From: Dictyobacter aurantiacus
Lineage (GTDB): Bacteria > Chloroflexota > Ktedonobacteria > Ktedonobacterales > Ktedonobacteraceae
NCBI RefSeq assembly: GCF_003967515.1
Contig: NZ_BIFQ01000001.1
Coordinates: forward strand, 1,798,001-1,862,000
Direction of reading: 5' to 3'
DNA: 64,000 nt
Both the position numbers and the translations under genes were made by a program. The first letter of the stretch is position 1, and every line of letters starts with the position of its first letter. The notes below the pieces were generated by a model that saw only the letters and a list, made by a program, of their open reading frames with translations, was not told where the DNA came from and did no database searches. Shown here one piece after another: positions 9,086-17,228 of this stretch.

Positions 9086-10642
9086 ATGCATATCGTCACC
9101 ATCTCAGAAATGAAAGAGCTGGAGGCCCGGGCCGATAAAGAATATGGTCTGACTTCAGAGATCCTCATGAGCAATGCAGGGAGAAGCGCCGCCGAGCTCT
9201 TTGAGGCGAATCTGCTCCCTACACATAAACTTAAAGGGCTTAAAGTACTCTTCCTGATCGGCCCCGGTAACAATGGCGGGGATGGACTGGTAATGGCCAG
9301 TCACCTGGAAAGAGGAGGAGCTCTGATTAGCCTGTATTACTGGAAAGAACATAAGCTGGTCGTACAGGGTGCCCGTAGAGCGGATGAGGTGGTCGATGAG
9401 GCCCTGGCGGAGCAGATTCAGCGATCGGACTACATCATCGACGCATTGCTGGGCACAGGGCGCTCTCGTCCCCTGCCCGACGATATGCGCGCTCTGCTGA
9501 CCCGGGTAAAAGATGAACGCGCCCGCCGCGCCGATCTGCGCCTGGTAGCGATAGACCTTCCGACCGGCCTTAACGCGGATACCGGTGAGGTAGATCCAGG
9601 CAGCATCGTCATGGACACAACGATTACGCTGGCCTGCCCCAAACAAGGCTTCTTCTTTTTTCCAGGCCGCGATTACATCGGCAATTTAGAGGTGGGCGAT
9701 ATTGGCTTACCGGCAGCGTTAGAGAGCCAGCTACAGACAGAGATGCTGACAGGTCAACAGGTACATAAACTCCTGCCTGAACGACCACTCAATAGCAATA
9801 AAGGGACCTTTGGCAAGGTGATGTTGCTCTGTGGCTCACTGCCCTATCCCGGCTCGGCTTATCTGGCGGGCAGTTCGGCTGCCAGGGTGGGAGCCGGTCT
9901 GATTACGCTGGCCGTGACCGAGAAGATGCTGCCTTTCTACGCCAGTTCATTCCACGAGGCGACCTTCACCATCCTACCCGAGGAGAATGCGGAGAGCTAT
10001 GAGCGCGCCAAGGCATTGATTGACAAGCTTGAAGGCTATAAAGCCCTGTTGATCGGACCCGGCCTGGGACAGTCAGCGAACACACGCGAGGTCATTCTAC
10101 AGATCCTTGAGCATCTGCGCTCACTACCGGATGAGACGCGTCCCCACCTGGTTATCGACGCCGATGGATTAAATAACCTTTCGGCGCTGGAGCGCTGGTG
10201 GACCCTGCTGCCAAAGGATACTGTGATTACCCCTCATCCCGGTGAGATGGGCCGTCTCTGCAAGGGCATCAAGGTGTCGGGCGGCAACATTGAACGACTG
10301 GAGCTGGCACGCACTAAAGCCAAAGAGTGGCAGGTCAATCTGCTCTTGAAGGGCTCCTGCACCATTCTGGTCGATCCAGCGGGACGCACACGCATTAACT
10401 GGTGGGGCAATCCTGCCCTGGCTACCGCAGGCACAGGCGATGTCCTGGCGGGCATGATTAGCGGCTTCCTGGCTCAAAAAATGCAGCCATTCGACGCAGC
10501 CAGCGCCGCAATCTACCTCCATACAGCGGCCGCGGACCTGGTGAACCAGAACATGCACATCGGACGCGCCGGACTGCTGGCCTCGGACCTGCTACCCAAC
10601 ATTCCCATCTCCCTGGTAGATACCGCACACGCCAAAATGTAA
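9086..10642 (+). CDS. nnr: Bifunctional NAD(P)HX epimerase / ADP-dependent dehydratase
   Basis: Repairs hydrated NADH/NADPH. The 518-residue protein is a full-length fusion. The N-terminal YjeF_N epimerase (about residues 1-220) has 'GPGNNGGDGLVMA' and 'DALLGTG'. The C-terminal ribokinase-like dehydratase (about 230-510) has 'GSLPYPGSAYLAG', 'LIGPGLGQ', 'TPHPGEMGRL' and 'ATAGTGDVLAGMISG'. The ATG follows GGAGG at about seven bases. It is transcribed alone and converges on rplI. Confidence 0.96.
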   Translation: MHIVTISEMKELEARADKEYGLTSEILMSNAGRSAAELFEANLLPTHKLKGLKVLFLIGPGNNGGDGLVMASHLERGGALISLYYWKEHKLVVQGARRADEVVDEALAEQIQRSDYIIDALLGTGRSRPLPDDMRALLTRVKDERARRADLRLVAIDLPTGLNADTGEVDPGSIVMDTTITLACPKQGFFFFPGRDYIGNLEVGDIGLPAALESQLQTEMLTGQQVHKLLPERPLNSNKGTFGKVMLLCGSLPYPGSAYLAGSSAARVGAGLITLAVTEKMLPFYASSFHEATFTILPEENAESYERAKALIDKLEGYKALLIGPGLGQSANTREVILQILEHLRSLPDETRPHLVIDADGLNNLSALERWWTLLPKDTVITPHPGEMGRLCKGIKVSGGNIERLELARTKAKEWQVNLLLKGSCTILVDPAGRTRINWWGNPALATAGTGDVLAGMISGFLAQKMQPFDAASAAIYLHTAAADLVNQNMHIGRAGLLASDLLPNIPISLVDTAHAKM

Positions 10643-10654
10643 CCAGAAATAATG

Positions 10655-10696
10655 GCAGAGGGAGCTGGCTATATCTCCATAACCAGCTCCCTCTGC
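10655..10696. repeat. Inverted repeat behind the NAD(P)HX repair gene
   Basis: Perfect 14-bp arms GCAGAGGGAGCTGG (10655-10668) and complement (10683-10696) flank a 14-nt loop. The element lies 12 bp after the stop codon and is followed by an A-run shared with the next terminator. Confidence 0.8.
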
Positions 10697-10699
10697 AAA

Positions 10700-10735
10700 A
10701 AAAAGACGCGGGCACATCAGCGCTCGCGTCTTTTT
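10700..10735. terminator. Bidirectional intrinsic terminator (nnr / rplI)
   Basis: Arms AAAAAGACGCG (10700-10710) and CGCGTCTTTTT (10725-10735) enclose a GC-rich loop. The T-run after the right arm serves rightward transcripts. The A-run at 10697-10704 becomes a T-run for leftward rplI transcripts, whose stop codon is at 10748. Confidence 0.9.
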
Positions 10736-10747
10736 ATGTCGAAAAGC

Positions 10748-11215
10748 TTACTGAGCAACAGCCGTTTCAGCCGCGTCAACAACGTTGACTGTGATCTTTG
10801 GCTCCAGTTGAGGCGCAATTCTCACAGGAACAGTGAAAGAACCTAACGCACGGATAGGCTCGGAGAGTGCAATAACACGGCGATCGACGGTGACGTTTTC
10901 AGCGTCGCGCAGGGCGGCGGCAATATCCTGGCTCGTGATTGAACCATAGAGGCGGCCCTGGGTGCCAACTTTAGCTTTGAAGGTAAGTGAAACTTCGCCC
11001 AATCGCTCGGCCAGCTGCCGATTGGTTTCGGCCTGCTTCTCCATTCTGCGCTGTTCAGCGGCAACACGCTGAGAGCGGTTAGCGATTAAACCTGGGGTTG
11101 CTCCTGCAGCCAAGCGGCGCGGCAAGAGGTAGTTTCGGGCATAACCATTAGCAACCTCTTTTAGATCACCAACTTTTCCCAAACCTTCAACATCTTGTAA
11201 AAGAATAACTTTCAT
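10748..11215 (-). CDS. rplI: 50S ribosomal protein L9
   Basis: Binds 23S rRNA in the large subunit near the L1 stalk base. The 155-residue protein has the family signature [21 protein letters not shown] near residues 17-37, then a long helix and a C-terminal domain. The length is normal. The ATG follows GAGGAGC. It is not clustered with other ribosomal genes in the window and has its own terminator. The compound repeat region begins about 145 bp upstream of its start. Confidence 0.97.
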   Translation of the reverse strand: MKVILLQDVEGLGKVGDLKEVANGYARNYLLPRRLAAGATPGLIANRSQRVAAEQRRMEKQAETNRQLAERLGEVSLTFKAKVGTQGRLYGSITSQDIAAALRDAENVTVDRRVIALSEPIRALGSFTVPVRIAPQLEPKITVNVVDAAETAVAQ

Positions 11216-11414
11216 TAAATTAAGCTCCTCACAGAGGGGGGCAAGAACCCGACTTCCTCCTCACGCAATTATACGCATGATAGTATACACCTTGAGGTAA
11301 ACGAAAGCAAGCCTCCCTTTCTTTATATAAATTAGAAAGGTTCTTACTTTCTGTCACTTGAGGGCACGTGAGCGCCCCCGTACGCGCGGCCGCTGCGCGG
11401 CCGCGCTGGTTTTT

Positions 11415-11458
11415 ATGTTGGTGCAGCGGGGCGCTAATGCGCCCCGCTGCACCAACAT
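11415..11458. repeat. Perfect hairpin, 20-bp arms
   Basis: The arms 11415-11434 and 11439-11458 are perfectly complementary, with a TAAT loop. The arm begins ATGTTGGTGCA. The same GTTGGTGCA start recurs in the hairpins at 11621 and in part at 57719, marking one family. Confidence 0.9.
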
Positions 11459-11651
11459 CGTACTCATATGCGAGCTCCACAGGTGCAAACCATCCAGTGC
11501 GCTCACGTATCCACTGTGTGTTGGTGCATTGGGGGGCGCGGCCGCGCCACTACTGTACAACATCGTACTCATATGCGGGCTTCGCAGGCGCAAACCATCC
11601 AGTGCGCTCACGTATCCACTGTGTGTTGGTGCATTGGGGGCGCGGCCGCGC
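11453..11651. repeat. Tandem direct repeat, two copies with 105-bp period
   Basis: Unit 1 starts at 11453 and unit 2 at 11558, both with CAACATCGTACTCATATGCG. They match nearly base for base through CGCGGCCGCGCC (unit 1 to about 11548, unit 2 to about 11651). Only a few substitutions separate them, which suggests a recent local duplication. Confidence 0.9.
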
Positions 11652-11670
11652 CCCCAATGCACCAACACAC
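11621..11670. repeat. 50-nt perfect palindrome centred on GCGGCCGC
   Basis: Bases 11621-11670 are a perfect palindrome with 25-bp arms and no loop (GTGTGTTGGTGCATTGGGGG on the left). The corresponding left arm in repeat unit 1 has lost its right partner. Confidence 0.9.
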
Positions 11671-11913
11671 AAAACAAATGCGGCCGCGCGTGTGGGGGCG
11701 CTCACGTGCCCCCACGATGACGAAAGCCAAATACGCACTAACACAATGAGCGGTAAAAGAGTTATACTATTTACGTTGAAATAATTTCATCCCAACCCGA
11801 TACGATATAACGAAACTGGTCATAATTTTAAGCTCATAGTTGTAATGTGAGAGCGAGGCAGATCCGCTGTATGCCTGGCTCACACATCATTATAGGTAAG
11901 AAGAAACACAAAC

Positions 11914-11942
11914 TTTCATAAAAAGGCTTTCTCCCCTATAAT
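11914..11942 (+). promoter_or_regulatory. Candidate sigma-70-type promoter for the SRPBCC gene
   Basis: TTTCAT (11914-11919), a 17-bp spacer and TATAAT (11937-11942) stand about 64 bp before the start codon at 12006. The -10 is perfect; the -35 is poor. Confidence 0.5.
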
Positions 11943-12005
11943 GGCAGCTAAGCGTGACCATTATTATTCAAGACGAGAACTCATCTATTACGAAGGATTT
12001 ATCAT

Positions 12006-12710
12006 ATGAACATCGAAGGTACCTACACCTTGCAGGCTTCCCCGCAGGAGGTCTGGCGCTGCCTGACAGATCGGGAAATCCTCAGCATTACCATTCCAGG
12101 ACTACAACAGATTAAGCAGATCAGCCCCAGTATTTATGACATTACGCTCACGATGAGCAACCGTCTGTTAGCAGGTTCCCATCACGGCGTGATGACGCTG
12201 TCTGAACAGCAGTATCCCTATCATTATCGCCTGACCTTCACCAGCGATGGCGAGACAAATTTAAGTGGGGCGGGTAGTATCCATCTGCATGAGCGAGAGC
12301 ATAAAACGATCGTGGCCTATAAAGGAACGCTTACAACCAATAAATCAGCCGGCAAACTAACGCCAGCCTTGATCAAGGGGGCTATCAAACACTTTATCCA
12401 GCAATACTTCCAGCACCTGGCCGAATATCTGCGTTCACACGCCCACACAGCGTCGGCAGACCATGTTGAAGACCATCAGTATGCGGGCATGAACCATGGC
12501 GATGTGATCGTCATCCCGCGAAAGACGAGTCCGTTGGAGGCACCGCTCCCCGATACACTGGCGGCCAGAATTGTGCGCTTGCTTCGCCTGGGAGCGCGCA
12601 ATCCACGGGCGCAACTACAGTGGGAACAGCGTATCCGTAGAACGGGGACCATTACAGGCCTGGCTATTCTGGTCTGGGTGGGCACACGTCTCCCACGGCG
12701 GCGGGGTTAA
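12006..12710 (+). CDS. SRPBCC/CoxG-like lipid- or ligand-binding domain protein with C-terminal tail
   Basis: The N-terminal 145 residues match the CoxG (carbon monoxide dehydrogenase subunit G) branch of the START/SRPBCC fold: 'EGTYTLQASPQEVWRCLTDREILSITIPG', then 'LSGAGSIHLHE' and a closing helix 'LIKGAIKHFIQQYFQHLAEYL'. The remaining 90 residues are variable and end in a short hydrophobic stretch and Arg tail (GLAILVWVGTRLPRRRG), a likely membrane anchor. Some CoxG proteins anchor CO dehydrogenase to the membrane, but no CODH genes are nearby. The ligand is therefore unknown. The ATG follows GAAGGA. Confidence 0.75.
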   Translation: MNIEGTYTLQASPQEVWRCLTDREILSITIPGLQQIKQISPSIYDITLTMSNRLLAGSHHGVMTLSEQQYPYHYRLTFTSDGETNLSGAGSIHLHEREHKTIVAYKGTLTTNKSAGKLTPALIKGAIKHFIQQYFQHLAEYLRSHAHTASADHVEDHQYAGMNHGDVIVIPRKTSPLEAPLPDTLAARIVRLLRLGARNPRAQLQWEQRIRRTGTITGLAILVWVGTRLPRRRG

Positions 12711-12728
12711 TGCATAAGTAACGGAAGA

Positions 12729-13919
12729 TCAGGCGTCGATAATGGAGCGCAGGCGCGATTTCCAACCATTATCATCATCATTTGAGGACTGCGTATTCTC
12801 GACCACCCAACTGCGTGTTCCATCAGCGGCACGCGCTGGCGCCGGACGAGTCTGGCGCGGTTCTTTTGTTAGCAGGTTGCGCAACGCAGTCTGGGCCGCC
12901 TTGCGCACATCTAGAACCGGATCGGTGAGCAGAGCGCTAATCGGTTCGATCGCGGACTGTGCACTTAAACGGCCCAGAGCACGGGCGCTGGCCGCGCGCT
13001 CATCAGAGGTGGGCGCCTGCAACAATGGGAGCAGGTCGCCAGTGAGTTGGGTCAGCGAGAGGTCCGCAATCAGGCGCAACAAGCGATTGCGCCGCATGGG
13101 ATGCTTGACCATTACCAGGGCCGCCCGGCAATCAGCGATTACCTGCGCGCGGTTCACAATCTGGCCCTGCGCTTTGGCCTCCGCGATCGCCATCTCAGGT
13201 GAAAGCGTCGCGTTCCCGCGTAGAAATGGCTCAATCCAGTGCGCAACCAGGTCAACCTCACCATTCATCTCGTGTAACTGGAGGATGGCGTGATAGTGCA
13301 GATCCAGCCAGTGATATAGGGCCAGCGTCACCTCCGCGTCGCGGGCCGCGTACGCGACCATTGCCGGGGGCAGGGGACGCCGCGTCCAGTCGGTGCGCTG
13401 CAGACTTTTATCCAGGTGATAGCCAAAGGCTCGCTGAAGCATGGCAGCCAGTGAGGACTCATGCTGCCCAAAAATAGAGCGGCATGTCGCCTCCAGGTCA
13501 TAATAGTGGGCAACCCGTAGTTCGCGTTCGGCCATTACACGCATGTCTGCACCAGCGCCGTGCAGAAGCACGGCAATTTCGGGATTACCAAGCACATCCA
13601 TCAGTGGCGAAAGGTCCGCCAGGCGAAGCGCATCCACAACGAAGCAATGCTTCTCAATCGCTAATTGCAGAAGAGCCAGGCGAGGGATATTTGAAACAAC
13701 ATCACCCTGTGAGCGTGAACGTACCTGGGTAAATTCCGCGTCTACCGCCACCACACCAGACTGCTTGAGCAGGTTGACCGCGTGCGATAGTTGCGCAGGG
13801 CGATCAACCCAGAAGCGCTCTCCGCGTGGCGGCAGCTTGCCTGGCGGGGGTGTAGTACCCAGGTAACCGTGTAAGTTTTCCAGGTTCTCTAAATCTGTTA
13901 ATGGTGAATTATCACTCAA
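12729..13919 (-). CDS. RNase D-like 3'-5' exonuclease fused to HEAT-like repeats
   Basis: The 396-residue protein begins with a DEDDy exonuclease domain (about residues 35-215). Asp60 and Glu62 are in 'VAVDAEF', Asp125 in 'GAGADMRVM', and Tyr190/Asp194 in 'YAARDAEVT'. The domain after it is not an evident HRDC pair. About 260-345 are helical repeats with 'DERAASARALGRLSAQSAIEPISALL' and 'VLDVRKAAQTALRNLL', typical of HEAT/PBS-lyase repeats. A disordered tail follows. RNase D trims tRNA 3' ends; the repeats may replace HRDC in RNA or partner binding. The start is TTG at 13919 and is uncertain. Confidence 0.85.
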   Translation of the reverse strand: MSDNSPLTDLENLENLHGYLGTTPPPGKLPPRGERFWVDRPAQLSHAVNLLKQSGVVAVDAEFTQVRSRSQGDVVSNIPRLALLQLAIEKHCFVVDALRLADLSPLMDVLGNPEIAVLLHGAGADMRVMAERELRVAHYYDLEATCRSIFGQHESSLAAMLQRAFGYHLDKSLQRTDWTRRPLPPAMVAYAARDAEVTLALYHWLDLHYHAILQLHEMNGEVDLVAHWIEPFLRGNATLSPEMAIAEAKAQGQIVNRAQVIADCRAALVMVKHPMRRNRLLRLIADLSLTQLTGDLLPLLQAPTSDERAASARALGRLSAQSAIEPISALLTDPVLDVRKAAQTALRNLLTKEPRQTRPAPARAADGTRSWVVENTQSSNDDDNGWKSRLRSIIDA

Positions 13920-14158
13920 TGAATTGCCATTCTGATTTCTAAAAGCATGATAGACATGGTGTGTACTCTACACTATACCATACTTCACACCGCTAGTCCA
14001 GTTACAATGCGCCAATAGCGCTGAAGTATATGCCATATCATCAAATAACGCAAATGTTCATAAGGAGTGTTTCTCGCTCCCGCGGACGCCTGTGGCCGCT
14101 TGACAGCGGCAAAGCCAGCATATATAATTGCGCCACATTGCCACATTTAGGAAGTTAC

Positions 14159-14944
14159 ATGTCAGACGCTACAAAACGAACCGAATTTATTCTGCAAGAG
14201 CTGATGGTCCATGGGCGCGTGCTGGCCGAAGACCTGAGCCAGCGTCTCCATGTTAATTCCTCTACCATACGGCGCGATCTCGAAAAGCTGGAGCGCCAGC
14301 AGCTTTTACGCCGCGTGCATGGCGGTGCTGTGCCGCTGGATACCCCTTCCTACAGCACGTATGCCGGAGAACTCACATTCCAGAAAAATATGCATAAGCT
14401 GGTGGAAGAGAAGAATCGCATCGCCGCCGCAGCGCTCCACTTTATTCAACCAGGCGATACACTGGCACTTTCTCCGGGCACCACGACCACCCACCTGGCG
14501 CGCCAGATCCGCCGCGCCCTGATCCCCGATCTGACAGTGGTCACCAATGCCGTTAATATTGCGATGGAGCTGGCACAGGTGCCAGGGTTAACGGTCACGC
14601 TCACTGGCGGCTTCCTGCTGTCCGATTTCTTCGCGCTGGTGGGTCCGATGGCCGAACAGAGCTTGAGTCAGATGTTTGTTGGCAAAGCTTTTATCGGGGT
14701 GACGGGCATCAACGCTGCCTACGGGCTGACCGGTCCCAATCAGCTGGAAGCGCTGACGCATAAGAAGACGATTGAGCGCGCCCAGCAAACGATCGTGCTG
14801 GCCGACCATTCCAAGTTGGGGCAGGTCGCGCTGCACGCCATCGCCCCTATCTCAGCTGTACATACCTTGATTACAGATGGCGCCGCCCCGGCTCAGCCTG
14901 TGCAGGACATAAAGGACGCCGGCGTCGAGGTGACGCTGGCCTGA
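14159..14944 (+). CDS. DeoR-family transcriptional regulator
   Basis: The 261-residue protein has an N-terminal DeoR helix-turn-helix (residues 5-58). It contains 'VLAEDLSQRLHVNSSTIRRDLEKLE' features and the family hallmark RRVHGGA. A C-terminal phosphosugar-sensing domain (about 80-250) has 'LSPGTTTTHLAR', 'VVTNAVNIA' and 'LADHSKLG'. The ATG at 14159 follows TTAGGAAG at five bases and matches the family start; an upstream in-frame ATG at 14030 would add 43 unconserved residues. It sits directly before galE and is the obvious candidate regulator of that operon, probably responding to a sugar phosphate. Confidence 0.92.
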   Translation: MSDATKRTEFILQELMVHGRVLAEDLSQRLHVNSSTIRRDLEKLERQQLLRRVHGGAVPLDTPSYSTYAGELTFQKNMHKLVEEKNRIAAAALHFIQPGDTLALSPGTTTTHLARQIRRALIPDLTVVTNAVNIAMELAQVPGLTVTLTGGFLLSDFFALVGPMAEQSLSQMFVGKAFIGVTGINAAYGLTGPNQLEALTHKKTIERAQQTIVLADHSKLGQVALHAIAPISAVHTLITDGAAPAQPVQDIKDAGVEVTLA

Positions 14945-15076
14945 ACCCTATTCACCATCTCCATTGGTTTCTCCTTCAGATCCCTTGATTGTGATATTAT
15001 CCAGGTAATCCACTCCCGGTGGAGATACTGCACCGCGCACCACAGCTTTTTCATGGCACATTTATGCATATATTTT

Positions 15077-15112
15077 TGCACGAATGTGCATTGACGTGAC
15101 GCGTTTCGTGCA
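15077..15112. promoter_or_regulatory. Candidate operator overlapping the galE promoter
   Basis: TGCACGAA (15077-15084) is mirrored by TTCGTGCA (15105-15112), and TGCAC-GAAT-GTGCA (15077-15090) is itself a palindrome. These half-sites surround the -35 box of the galE promoter, a position suited to repression. Binding by the adjacent DeoR protein is inference. Confidence 0.55.
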
Positions 15113-15119
15113 GTATACT
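15091..15119 (+). promoter_or_regulatory. Sigma-70-type promoter of the gal operon
   Basis: TTGACG (15091-15096), a 17-bp spacer and TATACT (15114-15119) form a near-consensus promoter about 50 bp before the galE GTG start. Confidence 0.8.
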
Positions 15120-15168
15120 GTTAGTAGAGATAAAAATATACAGGAAAAAGCTACTGGAGGACAGTAAA

Positions 15169-16158
15169 GTGAAAGTACTTGTACCAGGTGGTGCCGGATA
15201 TATCGGTTCGCATACAGTACGTGAGCTGGTTGCGCGCAACCACGAAGTTGTTGCTCTGGATACACTGGAAAACGGCAATCGGGCCGCGCTCCTGGGTCAG
15301 CCCCTTATCCAGGGTAGCATCAATGATGCGGCACTGCTGGATAAAATTTTTGAGCAGGAGAAACCCGACGCGGTAATCCATTTCGCGGCCTATAAAGCGC
15401 CGGGCGAGTCTATGACGCAACCAGCTAAATACTTTCGCAATAACGTCAGCGGCACGCTGACCTTGCTTGAAGCCATGCAACGCCATTCGTGCAACTATAT
15501 TATCTTCTCTTCAAGCTGCGCGATCTTTGGTACCCCTAAAAATCTGCCGGTGACGGAGAATGCTCCTTTCGGTCCTGAAAGTGTCTATGGTGAAACCAAG
15601 CTGATGGTGGAAACTATGCTGCGCTGGCTCGATAAAACTACTTCGTTGAAATCAACCAGCCTGCGCTACTTTAACGCGTCGGGCGCCTCGCTGGATAATA
15701 AAATTGGCGAGGACTGGCGTATCACCGGCAACCTGATTCCCCTGGTGATGAAAGCCGCGGTGGGCAAGACGGAATCGGTGAAGATCTTTGGTACCGACTA
15801 TCCGACCCCCGACGGGACGGCGATCCGCGATTATATCCACGTGGTCGATCTGGCGACCGCCCATGTGCAGGCGCTAGAATCGCTGGTGAAGACCAATAAA
15901 AGCACCGCCTACAACCTGGGTACCGGCGTTGGTAGTAGCGTCAAAGAAGTTGTCGATACGGCCAAACGTATCAGTGGCGTTGATTTCAAGGTTGAGTTGG
16001 AACCCAGACGCGCCGGAGATCCAGTAGCGATCTGGGCCGATAGCAGCAAGGCACAGAGAGAACTGAACTGGAAACCACAATACACCCTGGAGGATATCGT
16101 GCGTACCGCCTGGAAATGGCACAGCACACACCCGAATGGTTATACTGAGGAGCAGTAA
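15169..16158 (+). CDS. galE: UDP-glucose 4-epimerase
   Basis: Interconverts UDP-galactose and UDP-glucose with bound NAD. The 329-residue protein is an extended short-chain dehydrogenase: the Rossmann loop GGAGYIG is at residues 7-13, the active-site Ser is in 'FSSSCAIFG' (about 114-117), and the YxxxK pair is Tyr140 and Lys144. The substrate-side 'RYFNASGAS' is also present. The start is GTG at 15169, seven bases after CTGGAGGAC. The stop overlaps the galT start by one base, so translation is probably coupled. Some related epimerases also act on UDP-xylose/UDP-arabinose, which matters given the kinase downstream. Confidence 0.95.
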   Translation: MKVLVPGGAGYIGSHTVRELVARNHEVVALDTLENGNRAALLGQPLIQGSINDAALLDKIFEQEKPDAVIHFAAYKAPGESMTQPAKYFRNNVSGTLTLLEAMQRHSCNYIIFSSSCAIFGTPKNLPVTENAPFGPESVYGETKLMVETMLRWLDKTTSLKSTSLRYFNASGASLDNKIGEDWRITGNLIPLVMKAAVGKTESVKIFGTDYPTPDGTAIRDYIHVVDLATAHVQALESLVKTNKSTAYNLGTGVGSSVKEVVDTAKRISGVDFKVELEPRRAGDPVAIWADSSKAQRELNWKPQYTLEDIVRTAWKWHSTHPNGYTEEQ

Positions 16159-17228
16159 TGAGCGAGACAACTTTTCCCCGGCAAACCCGGTGGGAAGAGC
16201 GCTGGCACCCACTCCGCGAGGAGTGGGTGGTCATCGCCGCGCATCGCCAGGATCGTCCATGGATTGGAGAGACCGTTTCGATCGCCGATCGAGAGATACC
16301 AGCGTACCAGGCAGATTGTTATCTCTGCCCTGGCAATAGCCGCGTCTCAGGCGCGCACAATCCTGATTATACAGGCGTCTATGTCTTTGATAATGATCAT
16401 CCCTGCGTGGGCCTCAATGCGCCGGAAGAACCGCCAGTGCCTCAATATCCCTACCGTGTGCGCCCGGCACGTGGACTGGCCCGCGTCATCTGTTATAGCC
16501 CCGCCCACAATCTGACCCTGGCGGAGATGGCACTCCCTAATATCGAAGATGTTGTTTCTATGTGGCAGACACAGACGCGTGAGCTCCAACAAGTGCCGGG
16601 CATCAAACACCTTCTCTTCTTTGAGAACCGGGGGGAGGTGGTCGGCGTCTCCAATCCACATCCACATGGGCAAATCTATGCCACCAATTTCGTCTTTAAA
16701 TCCATCGAGACCGAACTTTTCGCGGCTCAGCGCTATCAGGTTGAGACCGGACAACATCTCTTTAGTACGATCATATCAGCCGAGCAGCGCGACGGCAGAC
16801 GCGTTCTTTATGAAGATGAGCATAGCATCGCCTTTGTCCCCTACTTTGCCCGCTACGCCTATGAGGTCTATGTAGCGCCCAAGCGCCGCGTGCCGTATGT
16901 CTCGGATCTCAATGAACAGGAAGTCGTTTCGCTGGCGCGTGCGCTCAAAAATGTGACGGTGCGCTTTGATAACCTGTGGCAGATGCCCTTCCCTTATGTG
17001 ATGGCCCTGCACCAGGCGCCCAATGATGGTGACTACGGGGCGTATCATTTCTTTATCGCCTTCCATCCTCCTCTGCGCCAGCCCAGCCGGCTCAAATACC
17101 TGGCTGGACCCGAGATCGGTGGCGGCAATTTCATCAGCGATACGCTGCCAGAGGAAAAGGCCGCTGAATTGCTCCAACAGGCTACCGTGCACTATCGTGA
17201 GCAGAACAAAAGGAATGAGCTATCATGA
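16158..17228 (+). CDS. galT: Galactose-1-phosphate uridylyltransferase
   Basis: Moves UMP from UDP-glucose to galactose-1-phosphate in the Leloir pathway. The 356-residue protein has the HIT-like fold's active HPH triad at residues 168-170 ([11 protein letters not shown]), with nucleophile His170. A CxxC pair at 54/57 (CYLC) and His117 are possible Zn ligands. The C-terminal half includes '[10 protein letters not shown]', a second conserved His-containing motif. It overlaps galE by one base and the phosphatase gene by four bases (ATGA). Normal length. Confidence 0.95.
   Translation: MSETTFPRQTRWEERWHPLREEWVVIAAHRQDRPWIGETVSIADREIPAYQADCYLCPGNSRVSGAHNPDYTGVYVFDNDHPCVGLNAPEEPPVPQYPYRVRPARGLARVICYSPAHNLTLAEMALPNIEDVVSMWQTQTRELQQVPGIKHLLFFENRGEVVGVSNPHPHGQIYATNFVFKSIETELFAAQRYQVETGQHLFSTIISAEQRDGRRVLYEDEHSIAFVPYFARYAYEVYVAPKRRVPYVSDLNEQEVVSLARALKNVTVRFDNLWQMPFPYVMALHQAPNDGDYGAYHFFIAFHPPLRQPSRLKYLAGPEIGGGNFISDTLPEEKAAELLQQATVHYREQNKRNELS

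Larger units (their letters stand above)
11362..11711. mobile_element. MITE-like compound repeat with 32-bp terminal inverted repeats
   Basis: The ends 11362-11393 and 11680-11711 are inverted copies over 32 nt with two differences (GGGCACGTGAGCGCCCCC shared). Looser similarity continues outward, with TTTC-GTCA on both sides. Inside lie two hairpins, a GCGGCCGC-centred palindrome at 11384-11406, and two tandem copies of a unit of about 95 bp. No transposase is present, so it would be non-autonomous. No clear target-site duplication was found. The mobile nature is inference from structure; related modules recur at 49643 and 57791. Confidence 0.55.
11216..12005. other. 790-bp gene-free spacer carrying the compound repeat
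   Basis: The spacer between divergent rplI and the SRPBCC gene has no supported gene. Bases 11341-11720 are filled by the GC-rich compound repeat described below, and the rest is AT-rich. The open frames across the repeat translate repeated peptides that only mirror the DNA repeat. Confidence 0.8.

Noticed and set aside
11453..11651. Direct repeats as a possible CRISPR array
   Set aside because: Only two units of about 95 bp with palindromes inside, no regular short repeats or spacers, and no cas genes.
11354..11784. Several overlapping open frames on both strands with repeated peptides such as PSALTYPLCVGALG
   Set aside because: They only translate the DNA repeats and palindromes at 11362-11711, have no ribosome binding sites and exist on both strands at once.
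14030..14158. Longer DeoR start at 14030
   Set aside because: The extra 43 residues do not resemble the family, and the ATG at 14159 has a ribosome binding site and the right distance to the helix-turn-helix.
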